This document shows, piece after piece, positions 7,924 to 16,493 of a stretch of DNA of 64,000 nt. Numbering within the stretch: position 1 is the first letter of the stretch; the number at the start of each line of letters is the position of its first letter. Origin of the DNA: JAICSD01 sp963836665 (GTDB lineage Bacteria; Acidobacteriota; Vicinamibacteria; Vicinamibacterales; 2-12-FULL-66-21); NCBI GenBank assembly GCA_963836665.1, contig CAWIKL010000002.1, forward strand, positions 620,001-684,000, in the 5' to 3' direction. The notes beneath the pieces were generated by a model, which searched no databases, was not told where the DNA came from, and saw only the letters and a list, made by a program, of their open reading frames with translations. Made by a program: the position numbers and the translations under genes.

Positions 7924-9208
7924 CTACCAGTAGCGCATTGCCCCCTCGAAGAGCGCGGCCAGATCATCGGCGGAGGCCGCACGCGGCGACAGCTTGGTGA
8001 CCCGGTGCTGCGGCAGCGTCCCCTCGACGAGCGCCGGGATGTCGGCCGTCGAATAGCCAATCGCGCCGAGGCCGTTGGGCATGCCCAGGCGCTGCATGAA
8101 CCAGACGAGACGCGCAGCCAGGATCTCACCGGCATCCTCCGTCCGCGCGCGGGAGACGTCGCAGCCGAGCGCCGCCGCGGCCTCGAGATGACGCCGTGGA
8201 TTGGCGGGCGCCGTGAACCTGAAGACCGCCGGCGCGTTGAGGATTACCGACATGCCGTGCGGCACGAGCGGATGCTCGGCTACGTAGCCGGGCGCGCGAT
8301 ATGCCTTGACGTGGCCCGATACCGGGTAGGACATGCCGTGGGGCAGGTGCACGCCGGCATTGCCGAAGCCGACGCCGGCGTACGACGCCGCGAGCAGCAT
8401 CTGCGCGCGCGCCTCGTCATCGGAGACGTCCTCGACGGCCCGCACCAGGTAGGCCGCAACCATGCGCAGTGCCTGCAGCGCCCACACGTCGCTGATCGGG
8501 TTCGAGCCCTGATACGCGGGACGCAGCGCCGGCCGCTCGGGACGCGGACGCGCGGTGTAGGGAATCGCCGTGTACCGACTCGATCGCATGACTCAGGACG
8601 TCGAGACCACTCGACGCCGCGACGGCCGGCGGCAGCGTCCGCGTGTGATCCGGATCGAGATACCCCAGCGTCGGCTTCAGGCGGCGGCTGGCGATGCCGG
8701 TCTTGGCGCGCATGCGCGTCAAGTCGAAGATCGCCACCCCGGTCGTCTCGCTGCCCGTCCCGGCGGTCGTCGGGATGGCCATCAGCGGCTTCAGCGGCCC
8801 GGGCACGGGACGTCCGGCGCCGATCGGCGGGTTGACGTAAGCGAGGAACTCCTCGGGCGGGTAGGTGCTGTAGAGGTTCACGGCCTTGGCCGTGTCGAGC
8901 ACCGATCCGCCGCCGACGGCGACGAAGCCGTCGATCTCGTGACCGCGCGCGAAGGCCGTGGCCTCGAGATACGACTCGTCGGTCGGCTCGACGCGCACGC
9001 GATCGTAGACGGTCGCCGCGATGCCGTTCGCTTCGAGCGACTCGAGCACCGAGGCGACGGGCGGCAGCCGCGCCACGATCGGATCGGTGAGCAGCATCAC
9101 GCGGCGGATGCCGTTCTCCTTGAGGTCCATGCCGACTTCGCGCGTCACGCCGGCGCCGAAGCGGATGCTCGACGCCGCCATTTCAAAGGCGCTGTCCCGG
9201 TCCGACAT
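7924..9208 (-). pseudogene. Hydroxyacid-oxoacid transhydrogenase (HOT/ADHFE1-like iron alcohol dehydrogenase), one frameshift
   Basis: Two overlapping frames code successive parts of one type-III iron-dependent alcohol dehydrogenase. The N-terminal part has the NAD-binding GGGSVLDTAK and AIPTTAGTGSE motifs and runs to GLDVLSHAIES. The C-terminal part continues from YTAIPYT through PAYQGSNPISD and GNAGVHLPHGMSYPVSG. These segments closely follow mammalian ADHFE1 (hydroxyacid-oxoacid transhydrogenase), which interconverts 4-hydroxybutyrate and 2-oxoglutarate to succinic semialdehyde and 2-hydroxyglutarate. Removing one C at 8575-8576 (plus strand) restores a 427-residue enzyme with its metal ligands, a normal length. 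The intact conservation on both sides suggests either a very recent mutation or a sequencing error. It lies 24 bases after the cupin gene. Confidence 0.88.
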
Positions 9209-9232
9209 GCCGGCTATGGTATCGCGCGGCGC

Positions 9233-9628
9233 CTACCCCCGATACGCCTCGTCGGTCACCTGCTCCAGCCAGTCGACAGCCTTGCCGTCCAGCCGCTCCT
9301 GAATGGCGATGTGTGTCATGGCCGTCGCCGGCGCGGCGCCGTGCCAGTGTTTCTCACTCGGCGCGAACCAGACGACGTCGCCTGGACGGATCTCCTCGAT
9401 CGCACCGCCCCATCGGCAGACTCGCCCCGCGCCGGCAACGACGACGAGCGTCTGGCCGAGCGGATGTGTGTGCCACGCCGTCCGCGCGCCAGGCTCGAAG
9501 GTCACCGCCGCGCCGGCGGTGCGCGCCGGGTCGGGCGCGGTGAACAGCGGATCGATCCGGACAGTGCCGGTGAACCACTCAGCCGGACCCTTTTGTGACG
9601 GCTGCGAGCCGCCGCGCGTGATCTGCAT
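9233..9628 (-). CDS. Cupin-domain protein
   Basis: A 131-residue single-domain cupin. Motif 1 is seen as GARTAWHTHPLGQTLVV with metal-ligand His residues and a Gln where Glu is often found. Motif 2 is seen as PGDVVWFAPSEKHWHG. It resembles the small cupins (mandelonitrile-lyase/CMD-associated type) often found next to aldo/keto reductases. The ATG at 9628 is chosen over a GTG two codons earlier because the GGAGGA ribosome binding site (9640-9635) sits six bases before it. It lies between the aldo/keto reductase and the HOT gene in one minus-strand operon. Confidence 0.87.
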   Translation of the reverse strand: MQITRGGSQPSQKGPAEWFTGTVRIDPLFTAPDPARTAGAAVTFEPGARTAWHTHPLGQTLVVVAGAGRVCRWGGAIEEIRPGDVVWFAPSEKHWHGAAPATAMTHIAIQERLDGKAVDWLEQVTDEAYRG

Positions 9629-9652
9629 GTCCACTCCTCCGGAAGTACGGGG

Positions 9653-10639
9653 TCAGCGCCCGACCATCTTCTGCAGGTGCTCAGGATAGCGGGCACCGTG
9701 CACTTCGATCTCGGCGGCGGCGCGATCGATCTCACGCAGGTCGTCGGCCGTGAGCCGACGCGAGGCCGCGCCGAGATTCTCCTGCAGGCGATGCAATTTG
9801 GTTGTACCGGGGATCGGGACGATCCACGGTTTCTGCGCGAGGAGCCACGCCAGCGCGATCTGGGCCGGCGTCGCCTGCTTCCCGGCGGCAAACCCCTTCA
9901 ACCACTCGACGAACGCCAGATTCGCCTTGCGATTCTCCTCCGTGAAGCGCGGCACGACGTTACGGAAGTCGCTGGCTTCGAAAGTCGTCGTGTCGTCGAT
10001 CTTGCCAGTGAGAAAGCCCTTGCCGAGCGGGCTGAACGGGACGAAGCCAATGCCGAGCTCGTCGAGCGTGGGAATCACTTCCCTCTCGGGCTCACGGAAC
10101 CACAGCGAGTACTCGCTCTGCAGCGCAGCCACCGGCTGGACGGCATGAGCGCGGCGGATGGTCTGCACCCCCGCTTCCGACAGACCGAAGTGTTTGACCT
10201 TTCCTTCGCGAATCAAGTCCTGCACCGTCCCGGCGACGTCCTCGATCGGCACCTCGGGGTCGACACGGTGTTGGTAGAGCAAGTCGATGCGATCGGTGTT
10301 CAACCGCGTCAGCGACGCTTCAGCAACTTCGCGGATGTGCGCCGGCCGGCTGTCCAGGCCGAGGGACTTGCCATGTTCGAACTTGAACCCGAACTTCGTC
10401 GCGATCACGACGCGATCGCGCACCGGTGCCAGCGCCGCACCCACGATTTCTTCGTTCGCGTAAGGGCCGTAGGCCTCCGCGGTATCGAAGAACGTGACGC
10501 CGCCGTCGACCGCCGCGCGAATGACGGCGATACCTTCCTCGCGGGTCGTCGGACGTCCGTATCCGAAGCTGATACCCATGCACCCGAAGCCGAGCGCGGA
10601 GACTTCGAGCCCGCTGTTGCCGAGTTTGCGTGTCTGCAC
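9653..10639 (-). CDS. Aldo/keto reductase
   Basis: A 328-residue (alpha/beta)8 barrel NADPH-dependent reductase, complete. It begins MQTRKLGNSGLEVSALGFG and carries the catalytic set: Asp/Tyr in FFDTAEAYGPY (about residues 51-61), Lys in VVIATKFGF, His in LLYQHRVDP. Cofactor-binding C-terminal segments include IVPIPGTTKLHRLQENLGA. It is closest in appearance to the AKR13/YajO-like group acting on small aldehydes and ketones. It is the first gene of a three-gene operon with the cupin and HOT, consistent with metabolism of short-chain aldehyde or hydroxyacid intermediates. Confidence 0.93.
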   Translation of the reverse strand: MQTRKLGNSGLEVSALGFGCMGISFGYGRPTTREEGIAVIRAAVDGGVTFFDTAEAYGPYANEEIVGAALAPVRDRVVIATKFGFKFEHGKSLGLDSRPAHIREVAEASLTRLNTDRIDLLYQHRVDPEVPIEDVAGTVQDLIREGKVKHFGLSEAGVQTIRRAHAVQPVAALQSEYSLWFREPEREVIPTLDELGIGFVPFSPLGKGFLTGKIDDTTTFEASDFRNVVPRFTEENRKANLAFVEWLKGFAAGKQATPAQIALAWLLAQKPWIVPIPGTTKLHRLQENLGAASRRLTADDLREIDRAAAEIEVHGARYPEHLQKMVGR

Positions 10640-10729
10640 TTGTAATCCCTTTCGAGATTCAGAGTACTGCCGGATGGAGCGCGTGACTAGCCGGAACGAT
10701 CGGGAAGGGTTGATGAGGAGGACTCATGA

Positions 10730-10753
10730 GTGGCAGGGCCGAAGCCCTGCCAC
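10730..10753 (-). terminator. Long GC hairpin after the DUF1326 gene
   Basis: A perfect 10-bp stem GTGGCAGGGC/GCCCTGCCAC with a CGAA tetraloop, 12 bases past the end of the DUF1326 coding region and about 90 bases before the aldo/keto reductase start. There is no T-run on either strand. It could end or stabilise the 3' end of the molybdenum hydroxylase operon mRNA. Confidence 0.5.
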
Positions 10754-10764
10754 GACGAACGCGA

Positions 10765-11424
10765 CTAGTACGAGAACGTGCCGAAGAACGACGAGCGCTT
10801 GTTCGGGTCGCTCCACTTGGTACAGAGCGAGGGGCCGCTGAATTCGTTTTCGTCGGTCGTGCCCATCTCGGCATGATCGACAGCGGCGAGCGGGCTGAAC
10901 CACTGCTTGTTGCCGCAACTGGCGTCGTGGTTGAGATGTTTCTCGACGGCGAGCTTGATGGTATCGGCGGAGACGCGGATCTCATGGCCGCTGTCGACGA
11001 ACTGAATCGGCGCCGCGGTTTCCTGTACAACACTGTCGATGAGATTGCCGCTGAGCGACCGGACCATCGCGACGAGCGCCTTACGCTGCGCCGGCGTGGC
11101 GCGCGAGTCGACGAAGATCGCCGCGCGGGCCGTGGTCGCTTCCCCGCCGATCTCGTGGATGCCCAGGTTGGCGTCGGCTGCAAGCGCCGCGACGACGGCG
11201 AGGCCGTCGAGCGACACGCCGTTGACTTGTCCCTTGTCGACCTTCCATGCGAGCAGCGCTTCGCGTCCGCCGGTGGCCGCTTCGCCGTTCATGACGCAGG
11301 CGCCGGCGAACACTTCCGCCGTTCTTGCTTCGACGTAGGTGCCGGTCACCGACGGCGCTTTCGCCGACAGCGTCGCGAGCGCGAGACTCGACAGGGCCAC
11401 GATCGAAAGTGCGGTTCTCTTCAT
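10765..11424 (-). CDS. DUF1326 domain protein, exported
   Basis: A 219-residue protein with a signal peptide (SIVALSSLALATLSA, cleavage near residue 21). The mature part has the DUF1326 pattern: TGTYVEARTAEVFAGACVMN at the start, a central GGREALLAWKVDKGQ stretch, and a VAMVRSLSG segment. Function of the family is not established. The ATG at 11424 has a GGGAG ribosome binding site. It is the last gene of the cluster containing the molybdenum hydroxylase and the Cys-rich mini-protein, which lies only 18 bases upstream. Confidence 0.88.
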   Translation of the reverse strand: MKRTALSIVALSSLALATLSAKAPSVTGTYVEARTAEVFAGACVMNGEAATGGREALLAWKVDKGQVNGVSLDGLAVVAALAADANLGIHEIGGEATTARAAIFVDSRATPAQRKALVAMVRSLSGNLIDSVVQETAAPIQFVDSGHEIRVSADTIKLAVEKHLNHDASCGNKQWFSPLAAVDHAEMGTTDENEFSGPSLCTKWSDPNKRSSFFGTFSY

Positions 11425-11442
11425 GGTATTTCTCCCGCTTGT

Positions 11443-11670
11443 TTACAACATGCAACAGTCCCGCCCGTCGCAACAGGTGTCGGGACGGACGGGCTGGCGA
11501 TCGGGACCGAAGGCGGTCTGGGTCAACACGCACCACCACGCGGTCTGGTCGTACTTATCGTAGAACGTTGCTTCGGCCGGATCCACCACGGCCTGGATGT
11601 ACATGCTCTTGGTGCGCAGCTTGAGGCAGTGCACCCCAACGGTAGTCTTCGACGAGCTCAGCGCGTCCAT
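11443..11670 (-). CDS. Small Cys-rich protein of unknown function
   Basis: A 75-residue protein I do not recognise. It is supported as a gene by its position (12 bases after the FAD subunit stop, 18 bases before the DUF1326 start) and by an AGAGGGG ribosome binding site eight bases before the ATG. It has no signal peptide or membrane segment. The C-terminus ends in a compact vicinal-cysteine cluster, TCCDGRDCCML, with two more Cys upstream (residues 15 and 47). Such a tail could bind a metal or an iron-sulfur intermediate for the neighbouring molybdenum enzyme. That is inference from location only. Confidence 0.65.
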   Translation of the reverse strand: MDALSSSKTTVGVHCLKLRTKSMYIQAVVDPAEATFYDKYDQTAWWCVLTQTAFGPDRQPVRPDTCCDGRDCCML

Positions 11671-11682
11671 GGGCGATCCCCT

Positions 11683-12669
11683 CTACGCGATCGACAGCCC
11701 GGCGGCACGCAGGATGGCGCGCTCGACGGCGGTCTTGGCGACCTGGATCTTGTAAGCATTCTGGCTGAGCGGCATCGCCCCGCGCAGCGCCGCCTCGGCG
11801 GCCGCGGTCGCGACCTCGGGCGTTATCGTCTTGCCGGCCAGCGCCTGTTCGGCAGCCTGCGAGCGCCAGGGCACCGGCGCGACGGCTCCCATCACGACGC
11901 GCGCCCCCTGCACGCTCGACCCGTTCATCGTCAGCAGCACGGTCGCGAACGCAATCGGCCAGTCATGCGACGCCTTGTAGCGCACTTCATAGTGGCCGCT
12001 CTTGATGGTGCCGGGCGCGGGCAGCATGACATGAGTCAGTAGTTCGTCGGGCTGCAGCACGGTTTCTCGCTGGATGTTCTGCAGCGTAGGCATCGTGAAG
12101 TACTCGGCCGCCGGCACCAGGCGCTCTCCTTTCGGCCCGAGCAGCCGGAAGGTCGCGCCGTAGGCCACAAACGGCACCGCGAGGCTCGAGGGATGCACGA
12201 TGAAGGTCGGCCCGCCGCCGAGGATGGCGTGGAACTGGTTCTCCCCTGCCGGCGAGAAGCAAGTATTGCCCCCCTTCTTGAAGCAGACGAATTCCTCGTT
12301 GCGGAAGTACCAGCAGCGCGGACGCTGATTCAGGTTGCCGCCGACGGTGCCCTGGTTGCGGATCTGCGGCGTGCCGACTTCGATCGCCGCCGCGGCCACC
12401 GCCGGATACATCCGGCCGATGTCGGCATGCTCGGCGACGTCGACCATCCTCATCGCCGCGCCGATCTTGAGGCCGCCGCCGGCCGCGGTTACCGTCGTCT
12501 CCAGCGCGTTCTTGACGTTGACGATGCGATCCGGCTGGGTGACGTAGTCCTTCATCCGCGCCAGCAGGTCCTGGCCGCCGCCGAGCGCCATCGCCTTCTC
12601 GTGCTCCGGCGACAGCGCCGCAACGGCGTCCTTCTCGTTCGTCGGATTGACATAAGCAAACGGTTTCAC
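11683..12669 (-). CDS. Molybdenum hydroxylase FAD-binding subunit (xanthine dehydrogenase family subunit M)
   Basis: A 328-residue FAD subunit of the xanthine oxidase family. It begins MKPFAYVNPTNEKDAV and has the flavin-binding ALGGGQDLLARMKD near residue 32 and IRNQGTVGGNLNQRPRCWYF near 105-125. After that comes a Cys-containing insertion with Cys residues in RCWYF, EEFVCF and GNTCF. This resembles the extra Fe-S loop of the periplasmic PaoB-type aldehyde oxidoreductase and 4-hydroxybenzoyl-CoA reductase subunits; only three Cys are seen here, so cluster binding is uncertain. It passes electrons between the Fe-S/Mo subunits and FAD. It lies seven bases after the large subunit stop. Confidence 0.93.
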   Translation of the reverse strand: MKPFAYVNPTNEKDAVAALSPEHEKAMALGGGQDLLARMKDYVTQPDRIVNVKNALETTVTAAGGGLKIGAAMRMVDVAEHADIGRMYPAVAAAAIEVGTPQIRNQGTVGGNLNQRPRCWYFRNEEFVCFKKGGNTCFSPAGENQFHAILGGGPTFIVHPSSLAVPFVAYGATFRLLGPKGERLVPAAEYFTMPTLQNIQRETVLQPDELLTHVMLPAPGTIKSGHYEVRYKASHDWPIAFATVLLTMNGSSVQGARVVMGAVAPVPWRSQAAEQALAGKTITPEVATAAAEAALRGAMPLSQNAYKIQVAKTAVERAILRAAGLSIA

Positions 12670-12676
12670 GAGAGCC

Positions 12677-14878
12677 TCACGCTTTCTGCTGGAGCGTCTG
12701 GAATATCTTCGCCGGCGTCAGCGGCAGGCTGCGCACCGTCACGCCGATGGCGTTGCGTACGGCGAGCGCGACCGCCGCCGCGGTCGGTACCGTCGGCGGC
12801 TCGCCGAGGCCGATGACGCCGCGTTCGGGCATGTTCTTCAAGCGGATGTCGATCTGCGGAATGTCGGACATGCCGGCGAGCAGATACCACTCCATGTTCG
12901 GGTTGACCATCTGGCCCGTCGATCGGTCGAGGATGCGGTCCTCGAAGAGGGCGAAGTTCAGCGATCCGATGACGCCGCCGTAACACTGGCTCTCGGCAGT
13001 CAACTGGTTGAGCACGAGACCACAGTCCTGGATCGCCAGGACCCGCTGCACCTTGACGATGCCGGTCTTGACGTCGACGTTGACCTCGGCAAACTGCGCG
13101 CCCGAGGTCGTGGCCGAGGTCATGCCGGGCGCCCAATCACCGTCGGCCGTGATCGCCTGCGGCCCGATGTGCTTGCACGCGTCCGCCCAGGACAGCCCCT
13201 TCGACGGATTGTCCTTGACGTGGATGCGCCCCTTCTCCGCGACGAGTGCATCGGCCGGCGCACCGAGCGCCGGCGCCACTTTTTCCTTGAGCGCCTCGAG
13301 CGCCTTGATCGCCGCGATGCGGAGGCCCGGGCTGATACTCGCGGCGGTCGTGCTGCCGCCCGATCCGCCCGTGACGCCGTAACGCGTATCGCCGATCTCC
13401 GGCGTCACCTGCGACGGCTGCAGACCGAGCGCGTCGGCGGTCACCATCGCGACCAGCGTGCGTGTGCCGGTGCCGATGTCCTGCGTACCGATGCGCATGA
13501 TCACAGTGCCATCGGACGCGACCTCACAGTGCGCCGTCGCCGGCCCCCGGCCGCCGCCGCCCCAGGTGCCAACCGCCACCCCCATGCCGGTCTTGATCGA
13601 TCCCGGCGTTGGATCCCCAGTCGGATGGCGCTTGCTCCAGCCGAATTCGGCCGCCCCTTCCTGCAGATACGTCCGCCACATCGCGTTCGGTGCAAGCGGC
13701 GGGAGGTTCTTGATGCGGAATTCGACCGGATCCATCTTCACCAGATCGGCGAGCTCGTCCATCATGATTTCGGTGATGAACGATCCCTGCGGGTGGCCGG
13801 GCGCGCGCATGGGACGCTGCGTCCCGGTGTTGATGAAGACGTCCTTGTGTGCCCTGCGCCGGTTGGCGATCTGATAGATGTAGGGCAACGGGAAGCCGGC
13901 CGCCGCACCAGCGCCACCAGTGCCCCAGGACTCGGCATCGAACGCGGTGATCAGGCCGTCGGCCGACACGCCCGCCTTGATTCGCGCCGCCGCCGACGGG
14001 CGGTTACCCGTCACCAGATGCTCTTCCTTGCGGTCGAGCATCAGCTTCACCGGCGCGGCCGCCTGCTTGGCCAGCCGGGCGCAGATCAGCCCCTCGGCGC
14101 CCAATTGGAGCTTGCTGCCGAAGCCGCCGCCCATGTACTGGCAGATGACGCGGACGTTGGTCTGCGGAATACTCAGCCCGGTCGCCAAGTTGTCGCGCGC
14201 CGAGTTGACCCCCTGCGTCGTCACCCACGCGGTCAGCTCATCGCCGTTCCACTCGCAGACCGTGCCGTGAGACTCCATGCAGACATGCGTGATGACGTGC
14301 GTCGCGTAGGTCTGATCGAGCGTGAAGGCCGCGGCTTTGAAGCCGGCGGCAATGTCGCCCGCTTCCTGCGTCTGTCCCTGGCGCACGTTGCCGCCGGTGA
14401 ACACCTGTGGCGCTGAGCCGGCCAGCGCAGCGTCGACGCTGACCACGGCGGGCAGCACCTCGTACTCGACCTTCACCGCGCGGGCCGCGTCGATCGCGTG
14501 TTCTTCGGTATCGGCAACGACGGCCGCGACCTCGTCACCCTGATACATCACGACGCTGGTCTTTTCGTCCTTCGGATCGCGGACGAGGAGCGCCGTCTTG
14601 AAGCCCTTGACCCGCTGCGCCGCCGACAAATCGACCGCCAGGACCCGGGCGTGGGGATGCGGCGAGCGGACGATCCGCCCGTAGAGCATGCCGGGCCGGG
14701 TGATGTCGAACGTGTACTTGGCGCGGCCGGTGACCTTGTCGGGGCCGTCGAGCCGCTTGACGCGGGTGCCGACGACCGTTGCCGGCGTCGACGTCCAGTT
14801 GTATTTCGGATCGACCGGGGGCTGCTGCGGCGCTCCGCCGCGGCCACCGCCCTGCGGAGCCTGCGGTGTCCTAGCCAC
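12677..14878 (-). CDS. Molybdenum hydroxylase large (molybdopterin-binding) subunit
   Basis: A 733-residue catalytic subunit of the xanthine dehydrogenase/aldehyde oxidase family. A Pro/Gly/Gln-rich N-terminal extension (about residues 1-25) precedes VGTRVKRLDGPDKVTGRAKY, the family's N-terminal domain. Cofactor-contacting regions follow: YMGGGFGSKLQLGAEGL (about 248-264), QRPMRAPGHPQG, and the C-terminal GLGEPPTVPTAAAVALA with the catalytic Glu. Together with its partners it would hydroxylate an aldehyde or N-heterocycle. It begins inside the end of the Fe-S subunit gene (8-base overlap), so coupling is tight. Substrate is unknown; the Tat signal on the partner implies that the whole complex is exported folded. 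Confidence 0.95.
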   Translation of the reverse strand: MARTPQAPQGGGRGGAPQQPPVDPKYNWTSTPATVVGTRVKRLDGPDKVTGRAKYTFDITRPGMLYGRIVRSPHPHARVLAVDLSAAQRVKGFKTALLVRDPKDEKTSVVMYQGDEVAAVVADTEEHAIDAARAVKVEYEVLPAVVSVDAALAGSAPQVFTGGNVRQGQTQEAGDIAAGFKAAAFTLDQTYATHVITHVCMESHGTVCEWNGDELTAWVTTQGVNSARDNLATGLSIPQTNVRVICQYMGGGFGSKLQLGAEGLICARLAKQAAAPVKLMLDRKEEHLVTGNRPSAAARIKAGVSADGLITAFDAESWGTGGAGAAAGFPLPYIYQIANRRRAHKDVFINTGTQRPMRAPGHPQGSFITEIMMDELADLVKMDPVEFRIKNLPPLAPNAMWRTYLQEGAAEFGWSKRHPTGDPTPGSIKTGMGVAVGTWGGGGRGPATAHCEVASDGTVIMRIGTQDIGTGTRTLVAMVTADALGLQPSQVTPEIGDTRYGVTGGSGGSTTAASISPGLRIAAIKALEALKEKVAPALGAPADALVAEKGRIHVKDNPSKGLSWADACKHIGPQAITADGDWAPGMTSATTSGAQFAEVNVDVKTGIVKVQRVLAIQDCGLVLNQLTAESQCYGGVIGSLNFALFEDRILDRSTGQMVNPNMEWYLLAGMSDIPQIDIRLKNMPERGVIGLGEPPTVPTAAAVALAVRNAIGVTVRSLPLTPAKIFQTLQQKA

Positions 14879-15482
14879 GCTGAACCCCCTTCACACTGGA
14901 CACCGCCTCGAAGATGCGATTGAAGGTGCCGCAGCGGCAGATGTTGCCGTCGAGACCTTTCTTGATCTGCTCGGGAGTCGGATTCGGGTGCTTCTCGAGC
15001 AGGCCGACACTCGCCATGACGAAGCCCGGCGTGCAGAAGCCGCACATCAGTGCGTCCTTGTCGCAGAACGCCTGCTGCACCGGGTGCAGCCGGTCGCCGC
15101 TGGCCAACCCGTCGACGTTGCGAATCTGCTTGCCCACGACGTCGATGGCCAGGGTCGAGCAGGCGTAGACCGTGCGTCCGTCGACCAGCATCGTGCAGGC
15201 GCCGCAGGCGCCGCGGTCGCAGCCGCGCTTGTTGCCCGTCAGGTCGGCGCGCATGCGCAGTGCATCGAGCAGCGTGACGCGCGGCTCGATCATCAGATCG
15301 AGCTGCCGCCCGTTGACGTTGAGGCGCACCGGCACGTCCCCTGGACCGACCTCTTTGGGGCCGGTCTGCGCAGCCAGGCCGGCCGCGGGGGCGATGATGC
15401 TCGCGGCCACGCCCGCGACGCCGGTGGACTTGAGGAAGTTGCGGCGGCTGAGGCCGCCCGGCAGATCGTCTTTGTCAGCCAT
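14871..15482 (-). CDS. Molybdenum hydroxylase [2Fe-2S] subunit with Tat signal
   Basis: A 203-residue small subunit. The N-terminus carries a twin-arginine signal, SRRNFLKSTGVAGVAASI, so the assembled enzyme probably acts in the periplasm as PaoABC does. The plant-type [2Fe-2S] ligands are seen in NKRGCDRGACGACTMLVDG (about 85-103), and the second all-helical cluster domain has MCGFCTPGF and the NICRCGTFNRI pair near the C-terminus. It is the first gene of the operon (Fe-S, Mo, FAD, Cys-rich, DUF1326). A LysR gene is transcribed away from it, 123 bases upstream. Confidence 0.94.
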   Translation of the reverse strand: MADKDDLPGGLSRRNFLKSTGVAGVAASIIAPAAGLAAQTGPKEVGPGDVPVRLNVNGRQLDLMIEPRVTLLDALRMRADLTGNKRGCDRGACGACTMLVDGRTVYACSTLAIDVVGKQIRNVDGLASGDRLHPVQQAFCDKDALMCGFCTPGFVMASVGLLEKHPNPTPEQIKKGLDGNICRCGTFNRIFEAVSSVKGVQRG

Positions 15483-15605
15483 TTCTGATGCTGCCTAGAT
15501 TACTCCAACCGGCGTAGGCCGTGGCCGTCAAAGCCGCAAAGGCCCTGTGAGCGACATTCATCAATCGCCGCCCCAGCAAAGCTGCCATTTGAGTAGGATT
15601 CACGA

Positions 15606-16493
15606 ATGGCCGGCGACGAACTGAATGCCCTGTCCGCGTTTCTGGCGATCGCCGAAGATCGCAGTTTCACGAAGGCCGCCAAGCGCCTGGGCGTCTCGAC
15701 CTCAGCGCTGAGCCACGCGATGCGCGGGCTCGAGGAGCGGATCGGAGTGCGTTTGCTGGCGCGGACCACCCGGAGCGTCTCGCCGACCGATGCCGGGGAA
15801 CAGTTGCTGGCTCACCTGCGGCCCGCGCTCAGCGATATCCGCGGGGCGCTCGATCATCTCGCGGGGCTGCGCGATCGGCCGGCGGGACGTGTGCGGCTCG
15901 CCGTCACGCCGCTGGCGTCGCGGATGGTCCTCGCCCCCAAGCTCGCCACCTTCGTCGAGCAGTATCCCGACGTGGTCCTCGACATCACGTCGATGGGAGA
16001 GAGCCGCGTCGATATCGTCGCCGCCGGATTCGACGCCGGCATCCGCCTCGGTGAGTTCATCGAGCGCGACATGATCGCCGTGCGCGTCTCTCCGGACCAG
16101 CGTGCCGCCATCGTCGCCGCGCCGCGCTATTTCAGGGCGCACGCGAAGCCGAAGTCGCCGCGCGATCTGCCATCGCAGCGCTGCATCAACTTCCGTCACG
16201 GCGCCGAGGAGATCTACCGCTGGGAATTTGAGAAGGGAACGCAGTCGCTCGCCGTCGCGGTCAGCGGTCCGCTGATCGTCAACGATGCCGACGCCCTGAT
16301 CCGCGCCACCGTCGACGGTATCGGGCTGGCGTTCATGCTCGAGGCGCACGCTGCGCCGTACCTGGCGACCGGCGAGCTCGTCCGCGTGCTCGAGGACTGG
16401 TGCCCGCCGTTTGCCGGCTACTTCCTGTATTACCCGAGCCGGCGACAGCAGCCGCCCGCGCTGGCGGCGCTGATCGAGACGCTGCGTTTGTAG
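15606..16493 (+). CDS. LysR-family transcriptional regulator
   Basis: A 295-residue LysR regulator, complete. The N-terminal winged helix-turn-helix (AFLAIAEDRSFTKAAKRLGV, then SALSHAMRGLEERIGVRLL, about residues 11-50) is followed by a periplasmic-binding-protein-like effector domain (about 90-295). Residues such as PLASRMVLAPKL and the C-terminal YYPSRRQQPPALAALIE place it with the CrgA/DsdC-like group. Divergent arrangement with the molybdenum hydroxylase operon, with a shared 123-bp intergenic region, suggests it controls that operon and itself. Its effector may be the enzyme's aldehyde or heterocyclic substrate (inference). It ends directly against the converging lipoprotein gene. Confidence 0.93.
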   Translation: MAGDELNALSAFLAIAEDRSFTKAAKRLGVSTSALSHAMRGLEERIGVRLLARTTRSVSPTDAGEQLLAHLRPALSDIRGALDHLAGLRDRPAGRVRLAVTPLASRMVLAPKLATFVEQYPDVVLDITSMGESRVDIVAAGFDAGIRLGEFIERDMIAVRVSPDQRAAIVAAPRYFRAHAKPKSPRDLPSQRCINFRHGAEEIYRWEFEKGTQSLAVAVSGPLIVNDADALIRATVDGIGLAFMLEAHAAPYLATGELVRVLEDWCPPFAGYFLYYPSRRQQPPALAALIETLRL

